Below are positions 45,148 through 54,108 of a stretch of DNA of 64,000 nucleotides, piece by piece (positions within the stretch are counted from its first letter, which is position 1; each line of letters starts with the position of its first letter). The notes beneath the pieces are model-generated. The model searched no databases. It saw only the letters and a list, made by a program, of their open reading frames with translations, and was not told where the DNA came from. The DNA is from an uncultured Selenomonadales bacterium (GTDB taxonomy: Bacteria; Bacillota; Negativicutes; Acidaminococcales; Acidaminococcaceae): positions 1 through 64,000 of the forward strand of contig OMYP01000013.1 in assembly GCA_900315345.1 (NCBI GenBank), in the 5' to 3' direction. Made by a program: the position numbers and the translations under genes.

Positions 45148-46424
45148 AAGCAAGCGAAGCGAAGGTAGGGGCGCTGACCCTGGGTGGGGCGGTAATCCTG
45201 GCAGGGATGATCAGTTTCCTGGGCGCCTTTAAACTATTTGATGGCGGTTATGACCTGCATGTATCTTATCCTTCTGTAAACGGACTGCAGGTGGGAAGCG
45301 CCGTACGATACGCAGGCGTTCCTATCGGCACGGTAAAGTCAGCAAGAGTGGAGCCGGACCAGGTTATTATAACCATGCATGTGAACAAAGGGGTTCAGAT
45401 CCCTCAGGAAGCGGAATTCTCCATCGGTTCCGATGGCGTCATGGGTGAAAAATTCGTAGATGTGCGGCCGCCTAAAAAATACAGCGGCGTTTACCTGAGA
45501 CCGGACAGTACCCTGACCGGTCAGCCCGGCGGAGATATCAATGACTTTATGGCCAGTTCCGGAAAAGTTTTGGAAAAGCTGGAAGGTATAGCAGACGCCC
45601 TTAATAATGTGTTTGGGGATAAAGAAGTCCAGAAATCCATGCGGGACGGCTTTATCAACGCCCGGGATATCAGCAATAACCTGAACACGTTTACGAAGAT
45701 AATGGCAGACTCCGCTAAAGAAAACCAGGCGGAAATACACAATATGGTTTCCCAGTTTAACCAGATGAGCATCCGTATGAATAAGACCATGGCCCATGTG
45801 GAAAGCCTGATGGCCGACGTCGATGCCAATGGGGAGACGGGACGGAACGTAGCGGTAATGGCCCAGAATCTGGCCATTACCAGCAAAAACATAGAACAGA
45901 TTTCCGGTACGCTGGCGGAAGTCGCCACCGATCCCCAGACAAAAGAGGATCTGAAGGCCACGATCCACAATGCCCGGGGGGTGACGGAAAGGGCTAACAA
46001 GATACTGGGGATGGGCGACGGGATGAAGGTTAAGACCCACGCAGATATATTGCATAATGTAAAAGGCGGTTCCTGGCGCAGCAATTTCGGTATGCAGTTT
46101 GATAAATCAAAAAAAGGAACTTACGGCTATCTGGGCGCTTCCAGCATCGGGGACGATACCAAACTGGATCTGTATTTCGGTAAAAAATTCCGTGGCGTTG
46201 ACATCAGTACCGGTGCCATGCAGGGAAAATTCGGGATCGGGCTGGGTTATGGCATTAACGACAGGTTCCGAATCTATTCCCAGCTGTACGATTTCAGCGA
46301 CAGCAAGCTGAGGCTCGGCGGCGAATATATGATTAAAGACGATATCTTCCTTGTCGGGGAAAGCCTGGATCTGTTGCATGGCAATAAACAGGATGTGTAT
46401 TTAGGCATACGGGCTTATTTCTGA
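45144..46424 (+). CDS. mlaD: MlaD-type MCE protein with C-terminal beta-barrel-like domain
   Basis: A 426-residue lipid-binding protein. Residues 10-35 are a membrane anchor; about 38-115 form the MCE domain (YPSVNGLQVGSAVRYAGVPI, GSDGVMGEKFVDV). About 125-305 is a long helical stretch. Residues about 308-426 alternate hydrophobic and polar residues in strands with aromatic ends and finish in a terminal Phe (YLGIRAYF), an outer-membrane barrel signature. A fused MCE-helix-barrel MlaD spanning the envelope has been described in Veillonella parvula, so this is a known Negativicutes form. It lacks the separate MlaA/MlaC partners in this window. Confidence 0.93.
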   Translation: MKASEAKVGALTLGGAVILAGMISFLGAFKLFDGGYDLHVSYPSVNGLQVGSAVRYAGVPIGTVKSARVEPDQVIITMHVNKGVQIPQEAEFSIGSDGVMGEKFVDVRPPKKYSGVYLRPDSTLTGQPGGDINDFMASSGKVLEKLEGIADALNNVFGDKEVQKSMRDGFINARDISNNLNTFTKIMADSAKENQAEIHNMVSQFNQMSIRMNKTMAHVESLMADVDANGETGRNVAVMAQNLAITSKNIEQISGTLAEVATDPQTKEDLKATIHNARGVTERANKILGMGDGMKVKTHADILHNVKGGSWRSNFGMQFDKSKKGTYGYLGASSIGDDTKLDLYFGKKFRGVDISTGAMQGKFGIGLGYGINDRFRIYSQLYDFSDSKLRLGGEYMIKDDIFLVGESLDLLHGNKQDVYLGIRAYF

Positions 46425-46525
46425 TGTGGCTCCAGCTTTACCTGCGGTTTTGGAACAGCATTGTACTGAAATCGGCAGCGGGTGAAGTGCCTGCTTTGAA
46501 TCCTACAGTGTGATAAGGAATAAGC

Positions 46526-46555
46526 TTGACTTTTACGTCAGAGAACATATATAAT
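46526..46555 (+). promoter_or_regulatory. Promoter of tolC
   Basis: TTGACT at 46526-46531, an 18-base spacer and TATAAT at 46550-46555. Confidence 0.65.
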
Positions 46556-46562
46556 TATTTCG

Positions 46563-46578
46563 CTGACTTGTCAGTCAG
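46563..46578. promoter_or_regulatory. Possible TetR-type operator at the tolC start of transcription
   Basis: CTGACTTGTCAGTCAG contains the palindrome TGAC-TT-GTCA with an overlapping GTCAG half-site, right where transcription should begin. Such TGAC/GTCA palindromes are typical TetR-family targets on efflux promoters. No regulator gene is adjacent. Confidence 0.35.
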
Positions 46579-46595
46579 AAAATGGAGGTAGTACT

Positions 46596-48107
46596 ATGAC
46601 GACGAAAAAGAATGCTGCGCGCACTGCATTGATAAGTGCGTTATTTACCGCGTTGCTGGTGCCTTCAGCTTTTGCGGGTGAGGGAATGCCCATCGACCTG
46701 CAGACGGCCATTGCGAAAGCCTTTGCCAGCCATGCGGATATAAAGAAAGCGGAATACAGCCTGGACGCGGCCAGGGCGAAATATAACGTGGTAAGGGAAA
46801 GCTTTGGACCCAAAGTAACATTTTCTCATACTTCTGGCCGTGGCGGATATTGGCAAGAACAACCTATTACAAAAGATGGTATGATAATAGGTTATAGTAA
46901 ACAGATAGGAGAACAGCATAAAAACGGTTTTTCTTTGAAGGTTCCTATTTATGATGCATCGTTGATTGCTTCTGAAAAAAAGGCAAAAGCAGGTTATCAA
47001 AGCAGTGTTTTAGGAGAAGAACTTACTTTTATTAAGTTAAAGCAGTCTGTTACGGATGCATACTTTAAACTGCTGGCAACCAAGGATACCAGGCAGGTCT
47101 GCGAGCAGTCCGTATCTACCCTGAAAGACCATCTGAAAAATGTACAGGCCCAGTATGACGTAGGGGTAGTGGCCAAGGTAGACCTGCTGCGAAGCGAGGT
47201 GGAACTGACAGATGCCCAGCAGAACCTGATCATGGCAGAAAACGGTTATAATATTGCGGAAGCGAACCTGAACAACATTATGGGGATTCCCCAAAATACG
47301 AAACTGGATCCGGTGGAAGAGCTGGGGTATGCGGCCTATGAAGAATCCCTGCCTTCCTGTATTGATTATGCTATGCTGCACCGGCTGGACCTGCAGCAGA
47401 GCGCGTTGCAGGTAAAGGCGGCGGAAGCAGACTTGAACAGTGCAAAGGCTGGCTGGCTACCGTCTGTTGGTGGTACCCTTTCTAATGATTGGTCGGATGC
47501 GAATACGGGTCATTGGCCTGGTGATAAGAATAGCAACTGGAGTGCAGGACTTAGTGTCAGTATGAATGTATTTGACAGCGGTGTGACCAAATCCAACGTG
47601 GCCGCGGCCAAGGCGAACCTGATGACGGCAAAGGAAAGCTACCGTCAGGACGCGGATGCTGTGCAGCTGGATGTCCGGAACTGTTATTTCAATCTGCGTG
47701 AAGCGGAAAAGCGTATTTCTACCACTCAGGTGGCTGTTGCCAAAGCAGAAGAAGATTACCATATTGCCCAGGTCCGGTATGAAGCCGGCGTAGGCACCAA
47801 TACGGACGTATTGGACGCCCAGGTGGCCCTGACTAGAGCCAGAAACAATTTCAATACGGCATTGTACGACTACAATACATCCAGAAGCGCTTTGCAGACC
47901 GCCATGGGTATTGAAGCCCGTCCGGATGATTATAAATATCTGACTTACGGAGAACGTTACAAGGCTACCAAAGCCCTGTACAATACAGCTGCGGAAGCGA
48001 CGGATTCCGAAAAAAGATTAAAGGAAACCGTTAAAGCCCTGGAAAAAGCCCGGGCTGAACGGCGGAAAGCTGCTGCGGCTGCTGAAAAAGCAGAAAAAAA
48101 TAAATAA
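46596..48107 (+). CDS. tolC: TolC-type outer-membrane efflux protein
   Basis: A 503-residue outer-membrane duct for export pumps. It has a signal peptide (ALISALFTALLVPSAFA) and two structural repeats of the OEP family, each with a long helical pair and a beta segment; motifs include VTDAYFKLLATKD, LRSEVELTDAQQNL, DVRNCYFNLREAEKRI and YEAGVGTNTDVLDAQVALTRA. A Lys/Ala/Glu-rich C-terminal tail follows. Two AT-rich segments (about 46815-47050 and 47455-47550) encode the predicted beta/loop regions and differ in base composition from the rest. GGAGGT precedes the ATG. Confidence 0.92.
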   Translation: MTTKKNAARTALISALFTALLVPSAFAGEGMPIDLQTAIAKAFASHADIKKAEYSLDAARAKYNVVRESFGPKVTFSHTSGRGGYWQEQPITKDGMIIGYSKQIGEQHKNGFSLKVPIYDASLIASEKKAKAGYQSSVLGEELTFIKLKQSVTDAYFKLLATKDTRQVCEQSVSTLKDHLKNVQAQYDVGVVAKVDLLRSEVELTDAQQNLIMAENGYNIAEANLNNIMGIPQNTKLDPVEELGYAAYEESLPSCIDYAMLHRLDLQQSALQVKAAEADLNSAKAGWLPSVGGTLSNDWSDANTGHWPGDKNSNWSAGLSVSMNVFDSGVTKSNVAAAKANLMTAKESYRQDADAVQLDVRNCYFNLREAEKRISTTQVAVAKAEEDYHIAQVRYEAGVGTNTDVLDAQVALTRARNNFNTALYDYNTSRSALQTAMGIEARPDDYKYLTYGERYKATKALYNTAAEATDSEKRLKETVKALEKARAERRKAAAAAEKAEKNK

Positions 48108-48128
48108 TTTTATATTGGGATTTTCACA

Positions 48129-48166
48129 AAGAGGATTTTGCGAATGCAAAGTCCTCTATTTTTTGT
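48129..48166 (+). terminator. Rho-independent terminator of tolC
   Basis: AGAGGATTTTGC pairs with GCAAAGTCCTCT (GAAT loop), followed by ATTTTTTG. Confidence 0.85.
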
Positions 48167-48215
48167 AAGATTTCACATAAGCGTTACAAAAACTGCTGAA
48201 TTTCTGTGCTGTTTC

Positions 48216-48224
48216 TGCTATAAT
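48216..48224 (+). promoter_or_regulatory. Possible extended -10 promoter of the tamB operon
   Basis: TGCTATAAT at 48216-48224; the -35 is poor. An R1 repeat follows between it and tamB. Confidence 0.35.
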
Positions 48225-48263
48225 TAACTATCATGGGATATTGTTGTTATTTATAGTATAAAC

Positions 48264-48417
48264 AGGAATTTATGTGCCTAAAATTATGCGGCAAGGAAAA
48301 GGCATGAGCAAACCGTCGGAGGCGATTGCGTTATTCCATGAGATGAAATTCGCCGTTGTGGCGAGACTGTTTGAGGGGCGAAGCCCCGAGTTCTTATGCA
48401 CACACAAACTTCAATTT
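48264..48417. repeat. R1 repeat, second copy (inverted relative to the first)
   Basis: Read on the plus strand, TATGTGCCTAAAATTATGCG, then GCAAACCGTCGGAGGCGATT and ATTCCATGAGATGAAATT match the minus strand of 7395-7600. The far end TTATGCACACACAAACTTCA also matches, while most of the second arm is replaced by another sequence. The gap 48108-48431 otherwise holds a terminator and a weak promoter. Confidence 0.75.
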
Positions 48418-48431
48418 AACGGAGGCGCAAA

Positions 48432-51400
48432 ATGAACCGGATCGCAAAATGGATTGGTGGCACAGTCCTGGCTCTCTGCGCCCTTTTTGCAGGTATTGTA
48501 CAAATCGTACTGCCCGGTTTGATGGATAAAGCCGTTCCCTATGTGGAAAAAGCTGCCGCAGATTACATTAACGGATCGGTAACTGTTGGCTCTGTATCCA
48601 AATCCGGGCTTACGGAACTTTTGGTCAGGGATATAACCGTTAAGGACAATAAGCAGCGACCGATTGCATTAATGCCGGAGACCCGCATTTCCCTGAATCC
48701 TCTGAAAGCTTTTTCCGGAGTTGAAAAGGCAGTATCTTCGGTGGAACTGGTAAAACCAACCCTTTACATACGGCAGGATAAAGATGAAACATGGAACTTT
48801 AACAACCTGTTAAAGCCGTCGGAATCCGAAACGACCCCCTTCTATGGAAAAGCGGAGGTAAAGCAGGGTACTGTTAAAGTGCTGTTGCCGGAAGGAAACT
48901 GGGAGTACCGGGTAGATGGCTATGTAGACGGAAGCTACAATCCGGCCTTTGACCTGAATTTTACGGTGGATGCACCCGGCATGGATACAGCCCGTGTCCT
49001 CGGAAGTATCGACAACAAAGGGACCGGGAAGATTGTAATGAAATCGTCCCGTGTGGATCTGGCGCCATACGGGCCGCTGGCCCTTCGGTACGGTCATGTG
49101 AAAGAGGCTGCCGGTCAGGTGACGGATATCGACGGGGAATGGAATAACGACGGCAAGGATACTGTTCTTCGCGGGACCTGCAATCTGCAGGATGTAAGGG
49201 GTAATTACCGCTTTGGGGAGCAGGAAGTTCCTATTCGTGTAACGGGGCAGGTATCCTCTTCGGATCATTCAATAACAGCAAAGGAACTGCAGGTCAGCCT
49301 GAACGGGCAGAAGGCAGTTCTTTCCGGCTCGGCGGATATTCGGGATCTGGATAATCCGGCAGGTCATGTGGCATTACGTTCTGACAGGGTTTCCTATGCC
49401 GGGGAGACAGTTGCTGATCTGGAAGCGGAAGCAGTTCTGGCTGAAGGGAAAGCTGCAATCAATCTGATCCATGCCGTGTATCGCGGCGGATCGGTTACCG
49501 GACAGGGAGTATATGATCTTAAGAATGGTAAAATTATCGGCGAAACCAATATCCGGAATGTGACGCTGGACGGTGAAAAAACAAAGGGTGAAAAGTTCCT
49601 GCTGAATGCAGCCCTGGCAGGGAATGGAACCTATGACAGGGAAAAGGGAAACTTAGCTGTGAATGTGGCAGCTAACACCATGAACCTGAAATGGCGGGAT
49701 ATGCTGCTGAACGTTATGGATTTTGACGCTGATGTAACAGAGAAAGGCGTCTCTGTACAGACATTTTCCGCTTTTGCCGGAAATGGGGTCGTGCAGGGCT
49801 CGGGAACGGTTTCCTTTGACGGGGACTATGACCTGAAAGGGAGAATGACGGAAATGCCGCTGGCTCCGGTTTTGGCAGCGGCAGGACAGGAAGGCGGCGG
49901 CCTGGTTTCTGCATCCTACCACCTGTACGGGCATGGTGGCAATGTCAATTTTGACGGGCCTGTTCAGCTGCAGCAGGCTGTATATAAGGATCTGCATCTG
50001 ACAGAGGGTCATGGGTTAGTTACGGTACGCAATAATATAATCAAACTGGATGAATACCAGCTGAATATGGATCAGGGTGCCCATGTGGCTAACGGTACCA
50101 TTGATATAGGGAATGGGGAGCCGGTATTTGACCTGGTCCTGGATACCGAAAAAGTACGCGTTGAACCGCTGCTGTCAGCGGCCGGATTACAGGGAAACCT
50201 GAAAGCTACGGGGAACCTGACGAACCATATGCATATTACCGGTACCATGCCTGACCTTAGTATCAAAGGAACCGTCGACATGTCTGACGGAAGCGTAGAA
50301 GGATATCTGGTAGATGCTATAACCGGGGGATATGTATATCACAATGGCGGATTGCGGCTGGATAATATTCTGGTGAAGGCCCTTTCCACGACGCTGCAAT
50401 TGCACGGTGAAATGGATGCGGCGCACAATCTTGATTTTCAGGCTGTGGCTACAGATGTGGACCTGAGCCGGCTGCCTGTACGCGATGAGGACGTAAAGCT
50501 CGGCGGGAATGCTTCTTTTAAAGGGCATTTGTCGGGGACAATGGAACGGCCTTTGTTTGCAGGAGACGTGACCAGTGAGGAATTCCTGGTCAATGATGTT
50601 CCTGTAAATAACCTGACAGGGACACTGGTTACCAATGGGCAGGACATTAATTCACTGCGGGGTTCCTGCGAACAGAAAAATACAGATGGACTGACGTCAG
50701 CCTATATGATCGACCTTGCCCTGAATATTCCCCGTAAAGACCTTCGGGGAAAAATAGGTATAATGTACGGCGATCTTCAGAATATCCTGAAAATGCTCCG
50801 GTCAGATCTCCCCATCAAAGGACTTGCTGCCGGCACACTTGAATTTAACGGCCCGGATGCGGATACGGTGGCTGATTTCTGGGGATACAAGCTGGATATC
50901 AATAATGTGAAATATGACCAGATGGCATTGAAGGCCCGGCTTAATAAAGGTCTGCTGACCCTTGACAGGATGAAATTACAGGAGGACCGGGCTTTCCAGA
51001 GAGAGGGAACTATATCGGCAAAGGGAACCGTTGATTTCCGTAATCGCAAGATTGACATGACAGCGCAGGCTGCTGATGCCAATCCGGCGATCCTTACCGC
51101 ATTCATGAAAGAACCGGTGGCGCTTACCGGATCGCTGAATATGTCTGCCCATCTGGCAGGAACACTGGATGAACCGGAAGGAAAAGGGAATATCCGGCTT
51201 TCCGGCGGAAGCATTGCGGACGTGGCGGTAGACCAGGTGACTGCGGATCTGGCTTTGGCAAAAGATACGATCGTATTGCAGAATTTTTCTGCGGAAAGGG
51301 ATATTTATAAACTGACTGCTGCAGGAAACATTCCGGTAGATGTTTTCCGTTCAGAAGAAAAGCGCAGGAACCCGAATGCGCAGATGAATATCCGGGCGGA

Positions 51401-52748
51401 CTTTAATCAGGCAAGCCTGGCGGTTCTGGGCGCCCATCCGGCAGTAGACTGGGGCCTGGGCGACGCGAAAGGGATATTGGATATAACCGGAACCTTGGAT
51501 GAACCGCGGCTGTTTGGCAATGTTGAAGTAAAAGACGGATGCCTGAAACTGAAGGATATTTATTCAGTGATTGACAAAATCAACCTGAAAGTAGCTTTCC
51601 AGGGGGACCGGGTCCAGATTGAAACTGCAACGGCCGTACTGGGAAAGGGTACAATTGAAGGCAGCGGTACCTATGATTTAAAAGCTACGGATGAAAAGGC
51701 GTACCATTTTACCGGAAATGCAAAGAATGCGGAAATTGATTCTGCTATTTTTAAAGGGCGGATAAACGGTACATTCTCCGTTACGCCGGAACATTTCCGG
51801 ATCCCCCGGCGTCTTTTGCAAAAACAGGCCGGAACAAACAGTGGGACTGTGCCGGACAGGCCGCAGGTCTCCGGAATGGAAGAAGGCTGGCGGACAAAAA
51901 TTACGGCAGATGTCCGGCTGGATGATGTGCTGGTGAACATGCCTACCGTCCCGTCCCTGGGTGAAGGAAACTCGAATCTTGGGTTGGATGTTAACGTAAA
52001 CCTGGGACCGAAGGTCCATCTGTTTAATAAATACCTGTATGACTTGTGGCTAAAAGGCGGTATCCATATACTGGGAAGCACCGTATTTCCCAGGATTACC
52101 GGTGGAATCAGCACGGATAAAGGCAACGTGACCTATTTAAGGACCCGGTTCAAGGTCGAGAAAGGATCCGTCCACTGGTCTGAGCCGGGAACATTCCTGC
52201 CATCAGTCAAACTGGATGCCAATGCGAAATTCAGCCGCTACCGGATCGCCCTTCAGTTAGACGGGCCCCTGAGTAAAGACAACCTGAATTTCGTCCTGCG
52301 GTCAAACCCGCCCCTTTCCCAGAACGCTCTGGTCCGTATGCTCACATTACAGCGTTCTTCGGCGGGAAGCGACGACATTTCCAATGAGGATATGTATAAC
52401 CTTCTCATTGCAGGCCTGGAAACAGGCTTTTTAGGCGATGTAGAAAGGACTATCGCAAAAGCCCTGGGTCTTGATGAATTCCGGGTATATGTGGGGAAGA
52501 TTGAAAACGGTGTGGATTTTGATAACCGCATTGTCCGGGAGCTGACACAGGAAGAAAAAGAACAGTACAATTTCCTTGTGGCAAAGAATCTGACCGAGCG
52601 ATGGAAAATCGGATATACCCGCAGCTTTGACGGTCGTTATGACAATATCTATACACAGTACCAGATTACAGATCATATGAATGTTACGATTTCCCAGGAC
52701 GAGAACCACGATAAACGGTACAGCGTAGAATACCGTATCACGTTCTGA
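48432..52748 (+). CDS. tamB: Translocation and assembly module protein TamB
   Basis: A 1438-residue inner-membrane-anchored protein that spans the periplasm as a beta-taco groove and, in other diderms, moves lipid or assists outer-membrane protein assembly. The N-terminal anchor is WIGGTVLALCALFAGIVQIVL. Many repeated beta-rich units with the DLKNGKI.G / FDGDYDL pattern follow, and the C-terminal DUF490 (about 1050-1438) ends in strands and a terminal Phe (EYRITF). AGCGGAGG-type site GGAGGCG precedes the ATG. There is no tamA beside it; BamA downstream is the likely Omp85 partner. Confidence 0.93.
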   Translation: MNRIAKWIGGTVLALCALFAGIVQIVLPGLMDKAVPYVEKAAADYINGSVTVGSVSKSGLTELLVRDITVKDNKQRPIALMPETRISLNPLKAFSGVEKAVSSVELVKPTLYIRQDKDETWNFNNLLKPSESETTPFYGKAEVKQGTVKVLLPEGNWEYRVDGYVDGSYNPAFDLNFTVDAPGMDTARVLGSIDNKGTGKIVMKSSRVDLAPYGPLALRYGHVKEAAGQVTDIDGEWNNDGKDTVLRGTCNLQDVRGNYRFGEQEVPIRVTGQVSSSDHSITAKELQVSLNGQKAVLSGSADIRDLDNPAGHVALRSDRVSYAGETVADLEAEAVLAEGKAAINLIHAVYRGGSVTGQGVYDLKNGKIIGETNIRNVTLDGEKTKGEKFLLNAALAGNGTYDREKGNLAVNVAANTMNLKWRDMLLNVMDFDADVTEKGVSVQTFSAFAGNGVVQGSGTVSFDGDYDLKGRMTEMPLAPVLAAAGQEGGGLVSASYHLYGHGGNVNFDGPVQLQQAVYKDLHLTEGHGLVTVRNNIIKLDEYQLNMDQGAHVANGTIDIGNGEPVFDLVLDTEKVRVEPLLSAAGLQGNLKATGNLTNHMHITGTMPDLSIKGTVDMSDGSVEGYLVDAITGGYVYHNGGLRLDNILVKALSTTLQLHGEMDAAHNLDFQAVATDVDLSRLPVRDEDVKLGGNASFKGHLSGTMERPLFAGDVTSEEFLVNDVPVNNLTGTLVTNGQDINSLRGSCEQKNTDGLTSAYMIDLALNIPRKDLRGKIGIMYGDLQNILKMLRSDLPIKGLAAGTLEFNGPDADTVADFWGYKLDINNVKYDQMALKARLNKGLLTLDRMKLQEDRAFQREGTISAKGTVDFRNRKIDMTAQAADANPAILTAFMKEPVALTGSLNMSAHLAGTLDEPEGKGNIRLSGGSIADVAVDQVTADLALAKDTIVLQNFSAERDIYKLTAAGNIPVDVFRSEEKRRNPNAQMNIRADFNQASLAVLGAHPAVDWGLGDAKGILDITGTLDEPRLFGNVEVKDGCLKLKDIYSVIDKINLKVAFQGDRVQIETATAVLGKGTIEGSGTYDLKATDEKAYHFTGNAKNAEIDSAIFKGRINGTFSVTPEHFRIPRRLLQKQAGTNSGTVPDRPQVSGMEEGWRTKITADVRLDDVLVNMPTVPSLGEGNSNLGLDVNVNLGPKVHLFNKYLYDLWLKGGIHILGSTVFPRITGGISTDKGNVTYLRTRFKVEKGSVHWSEPGTFLPSVKLDANAKFSRYRIALQLDGPLSKDNLNFVLRSNPPLSQNALVRMLTLQRSSAGSDDISNEDMYNLLIAGLETGFLGDVERTIAKALGLDEFRVYVGKIENGVDFDNRIVRELTQEEKEQYNFLVAKNLTERWKIGYTRSFDGRYDNIYTQYQITDHMNVTISQDENHDKRYSVEYRITF

Positions 52749-52765
52749 GAAAAGAGGGGAAAGCT

Positions 52766-53398
52766 ATGCTGCGAAAATACCTTGTGGAACTGAATAAAAT
52801 AGAGGTCCTTTCCCTTGAGGAAGAAAGGCTGCTTTGGAAACAGGAAAAGGAAGGGGACGAAGAAGCCCATCAGAAACTGATATATGCCTACCAGCCTCTT
52901 GTATTTAAAACTGCCATGCAGTTTCATATGCCCGAGGATATCCTTATGGAGCTGATACAGGAGGGAACGGTTGGCCTTCTGGAAGCATCCGAAACCTATG
53001 ATTACACAAAAGGTGTTGCTTTCAGTCTTTTTGCCGTACACCGGATCCGCGGCCGGATGTGCGATTTTCTGAAGCGGGAATTTTCATCCAACTGTATATC
53101 GCTGGACAGGGAAAATGAAGACGGATGGAGCCTGGCTGAACTTGTACCCAGCCAGCAGCTCAGGCCGGACGAAGTAGCGGAACGTCATGCGGTAACGGAC
53201 CGGGTGACCCGGGCGGTCAACCGGCTTCCGGTAAAAGAAAAAAAGGTTCTGGAAGGAATCTTTTTGGAAAACAAAACACCTGCCGTCCTTGCAGAGGATA
53301 TCCATGTGACTACCAATCATGTCTACCGGCTGGAAAAACAGGGTGTCCGCAGGGTGCGGGGGATGTTGTCACGCTTTATGAAAGATTTTAAAAGATAA
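52766..53398 (+). CDS. RNA polymerase sigma-70 family factor
   Basis: A 210-residue alternative sigma factor. Region 2 (about 20-95) has LIYAYQPLVFKTAMQF, LMELIQEGTVGLLEASETYDYTKG and FSLFAVHRIRGRMCDFLKRE (regions 2.2-2.4). Region 4 (about 155-205) has LPVKEKKVLEGIFLE and the HTH. It resembles the FliA/SigF-like compact class without region 1. It lies 17 bases after tamB, inside the outer-membrane gene block, so an envelope-related regulon is plausible but not shown. Confidence 0.9.
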   Translation: MLRKYLVELNKIEVLSLEEERLLWKQEKEGDEEAHQKLIYAYQPLVFKTAMQFHMPEDILMELIQEGTVGLLEASETYDYTKGVAFSLFAVHRIRGRMCDFLKREFSSNCISLDRENEDGWSLAELVPSQQLRPDEVAERHAVTDRVTRAVNRLPVKEKKVLEGIFLENKTPAVLAEDIHVTTNHVYRLEKQGVRRVRGMLSRFMKDFKR

Positions 53399-53482
53399 AT
53401 AGTCATGTTCAATATAAAACAAAAGAAAAGATAAAATAATCGGATAAAATTATTAAATTTTGAAAGAATTTCAGAAGAAAAT

Positions 53483-53511
53483 TTGCCAAAATAAATCGGA
53501 TTATATATAAT
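53483..53511 (+). promoter_or_regulatory. Promoter of the bamA cluster
   Basis: TTGCCA at 53483-53488, a 17-base spacer and TATAAT at 53506-53511. Confidence 0.6.
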
Positions 53512-53539
53512 CATATGTAGGTTTTGGAGGTGAAGCATT

Positions 53540-54082
53540 ATGATGCGGAAACAGTCTCTCTGTTCCCGTATCCGGAATGCCCGTGCAAGCCTGGATAATG
53601 CAGAGCGCAGCTTTCGCAGCAACCAGGATGTCAGAGGTGAACTGGATTTGATGCTGGCCGAAGCAGAATTGGAAAATCTGCGGCAAAAACGTTCAGGATG
53701 GATTTCCTGGACGAGACATACGTTGGCTCTCTTCCTTGCCGTACTGATCCTTGCGGCCGGAGGACTGGGCTGGTGGTGGGCATCTTCCTACGGAGGCAAC
53801 ACGACGAATGCTGCCGGGTTGCAAGGACCGGTGACAGAAACGGAAAGAAACAGTACCGTTGCTGAAAATGCAGTAAGCCGGCCGGAACCCTTGCAGGAAC
53901 GAAAAGCATCGCCTGTTGCCAGGGTGGTCAGGGCAGAAGTACAGGAAAAATCTTCTGAAACCGAAAGTATGCCTTCAAAAGTACAGGGAACGAAAACGGG
54001 GGGCGGCAGCCTTCAGCTTTCTTCCGGTCAGATGCGTCAGCTGATCCGTTCCGGTAAGCAGGAACTGGGGAATATAAGATAG
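53540..54082 (+). CDS. Hypothetical single-pass membrane protein
   Basis: A 180-residue protein: basic N-terminal helix (about 1-55), a membrane segment (about 60-82: HTLALFLAVLILAAGGLGWWW) and a Ser/Thr/Glu-rich unstructured tail, probably outside the inner membrane. No family recognised. GGAGG nine bases before ATG 53540 supports the start. It is 26 bases from bamA and likely cotranscribed. Confidence 0.7.
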   Translation: MMRKQSLCSRIRNARASLDNAERSFRSNQDVRGELDLMLAEAELENLRQKRSGWISWTRHTLALFLAVLILAAGGLGWWWASSYGGNTTNAAGLQGPVTETERNSTVAENAVSRPEPLQERKASPVARVVRAEVQEKSSETESMPSKVQGTKTGGGSLQLSSGQMRQLIRSGKQELGNIR

Positions 54083-54108
54083 ATTTTACAGGGAGGTTTA
54101 TTTATACC

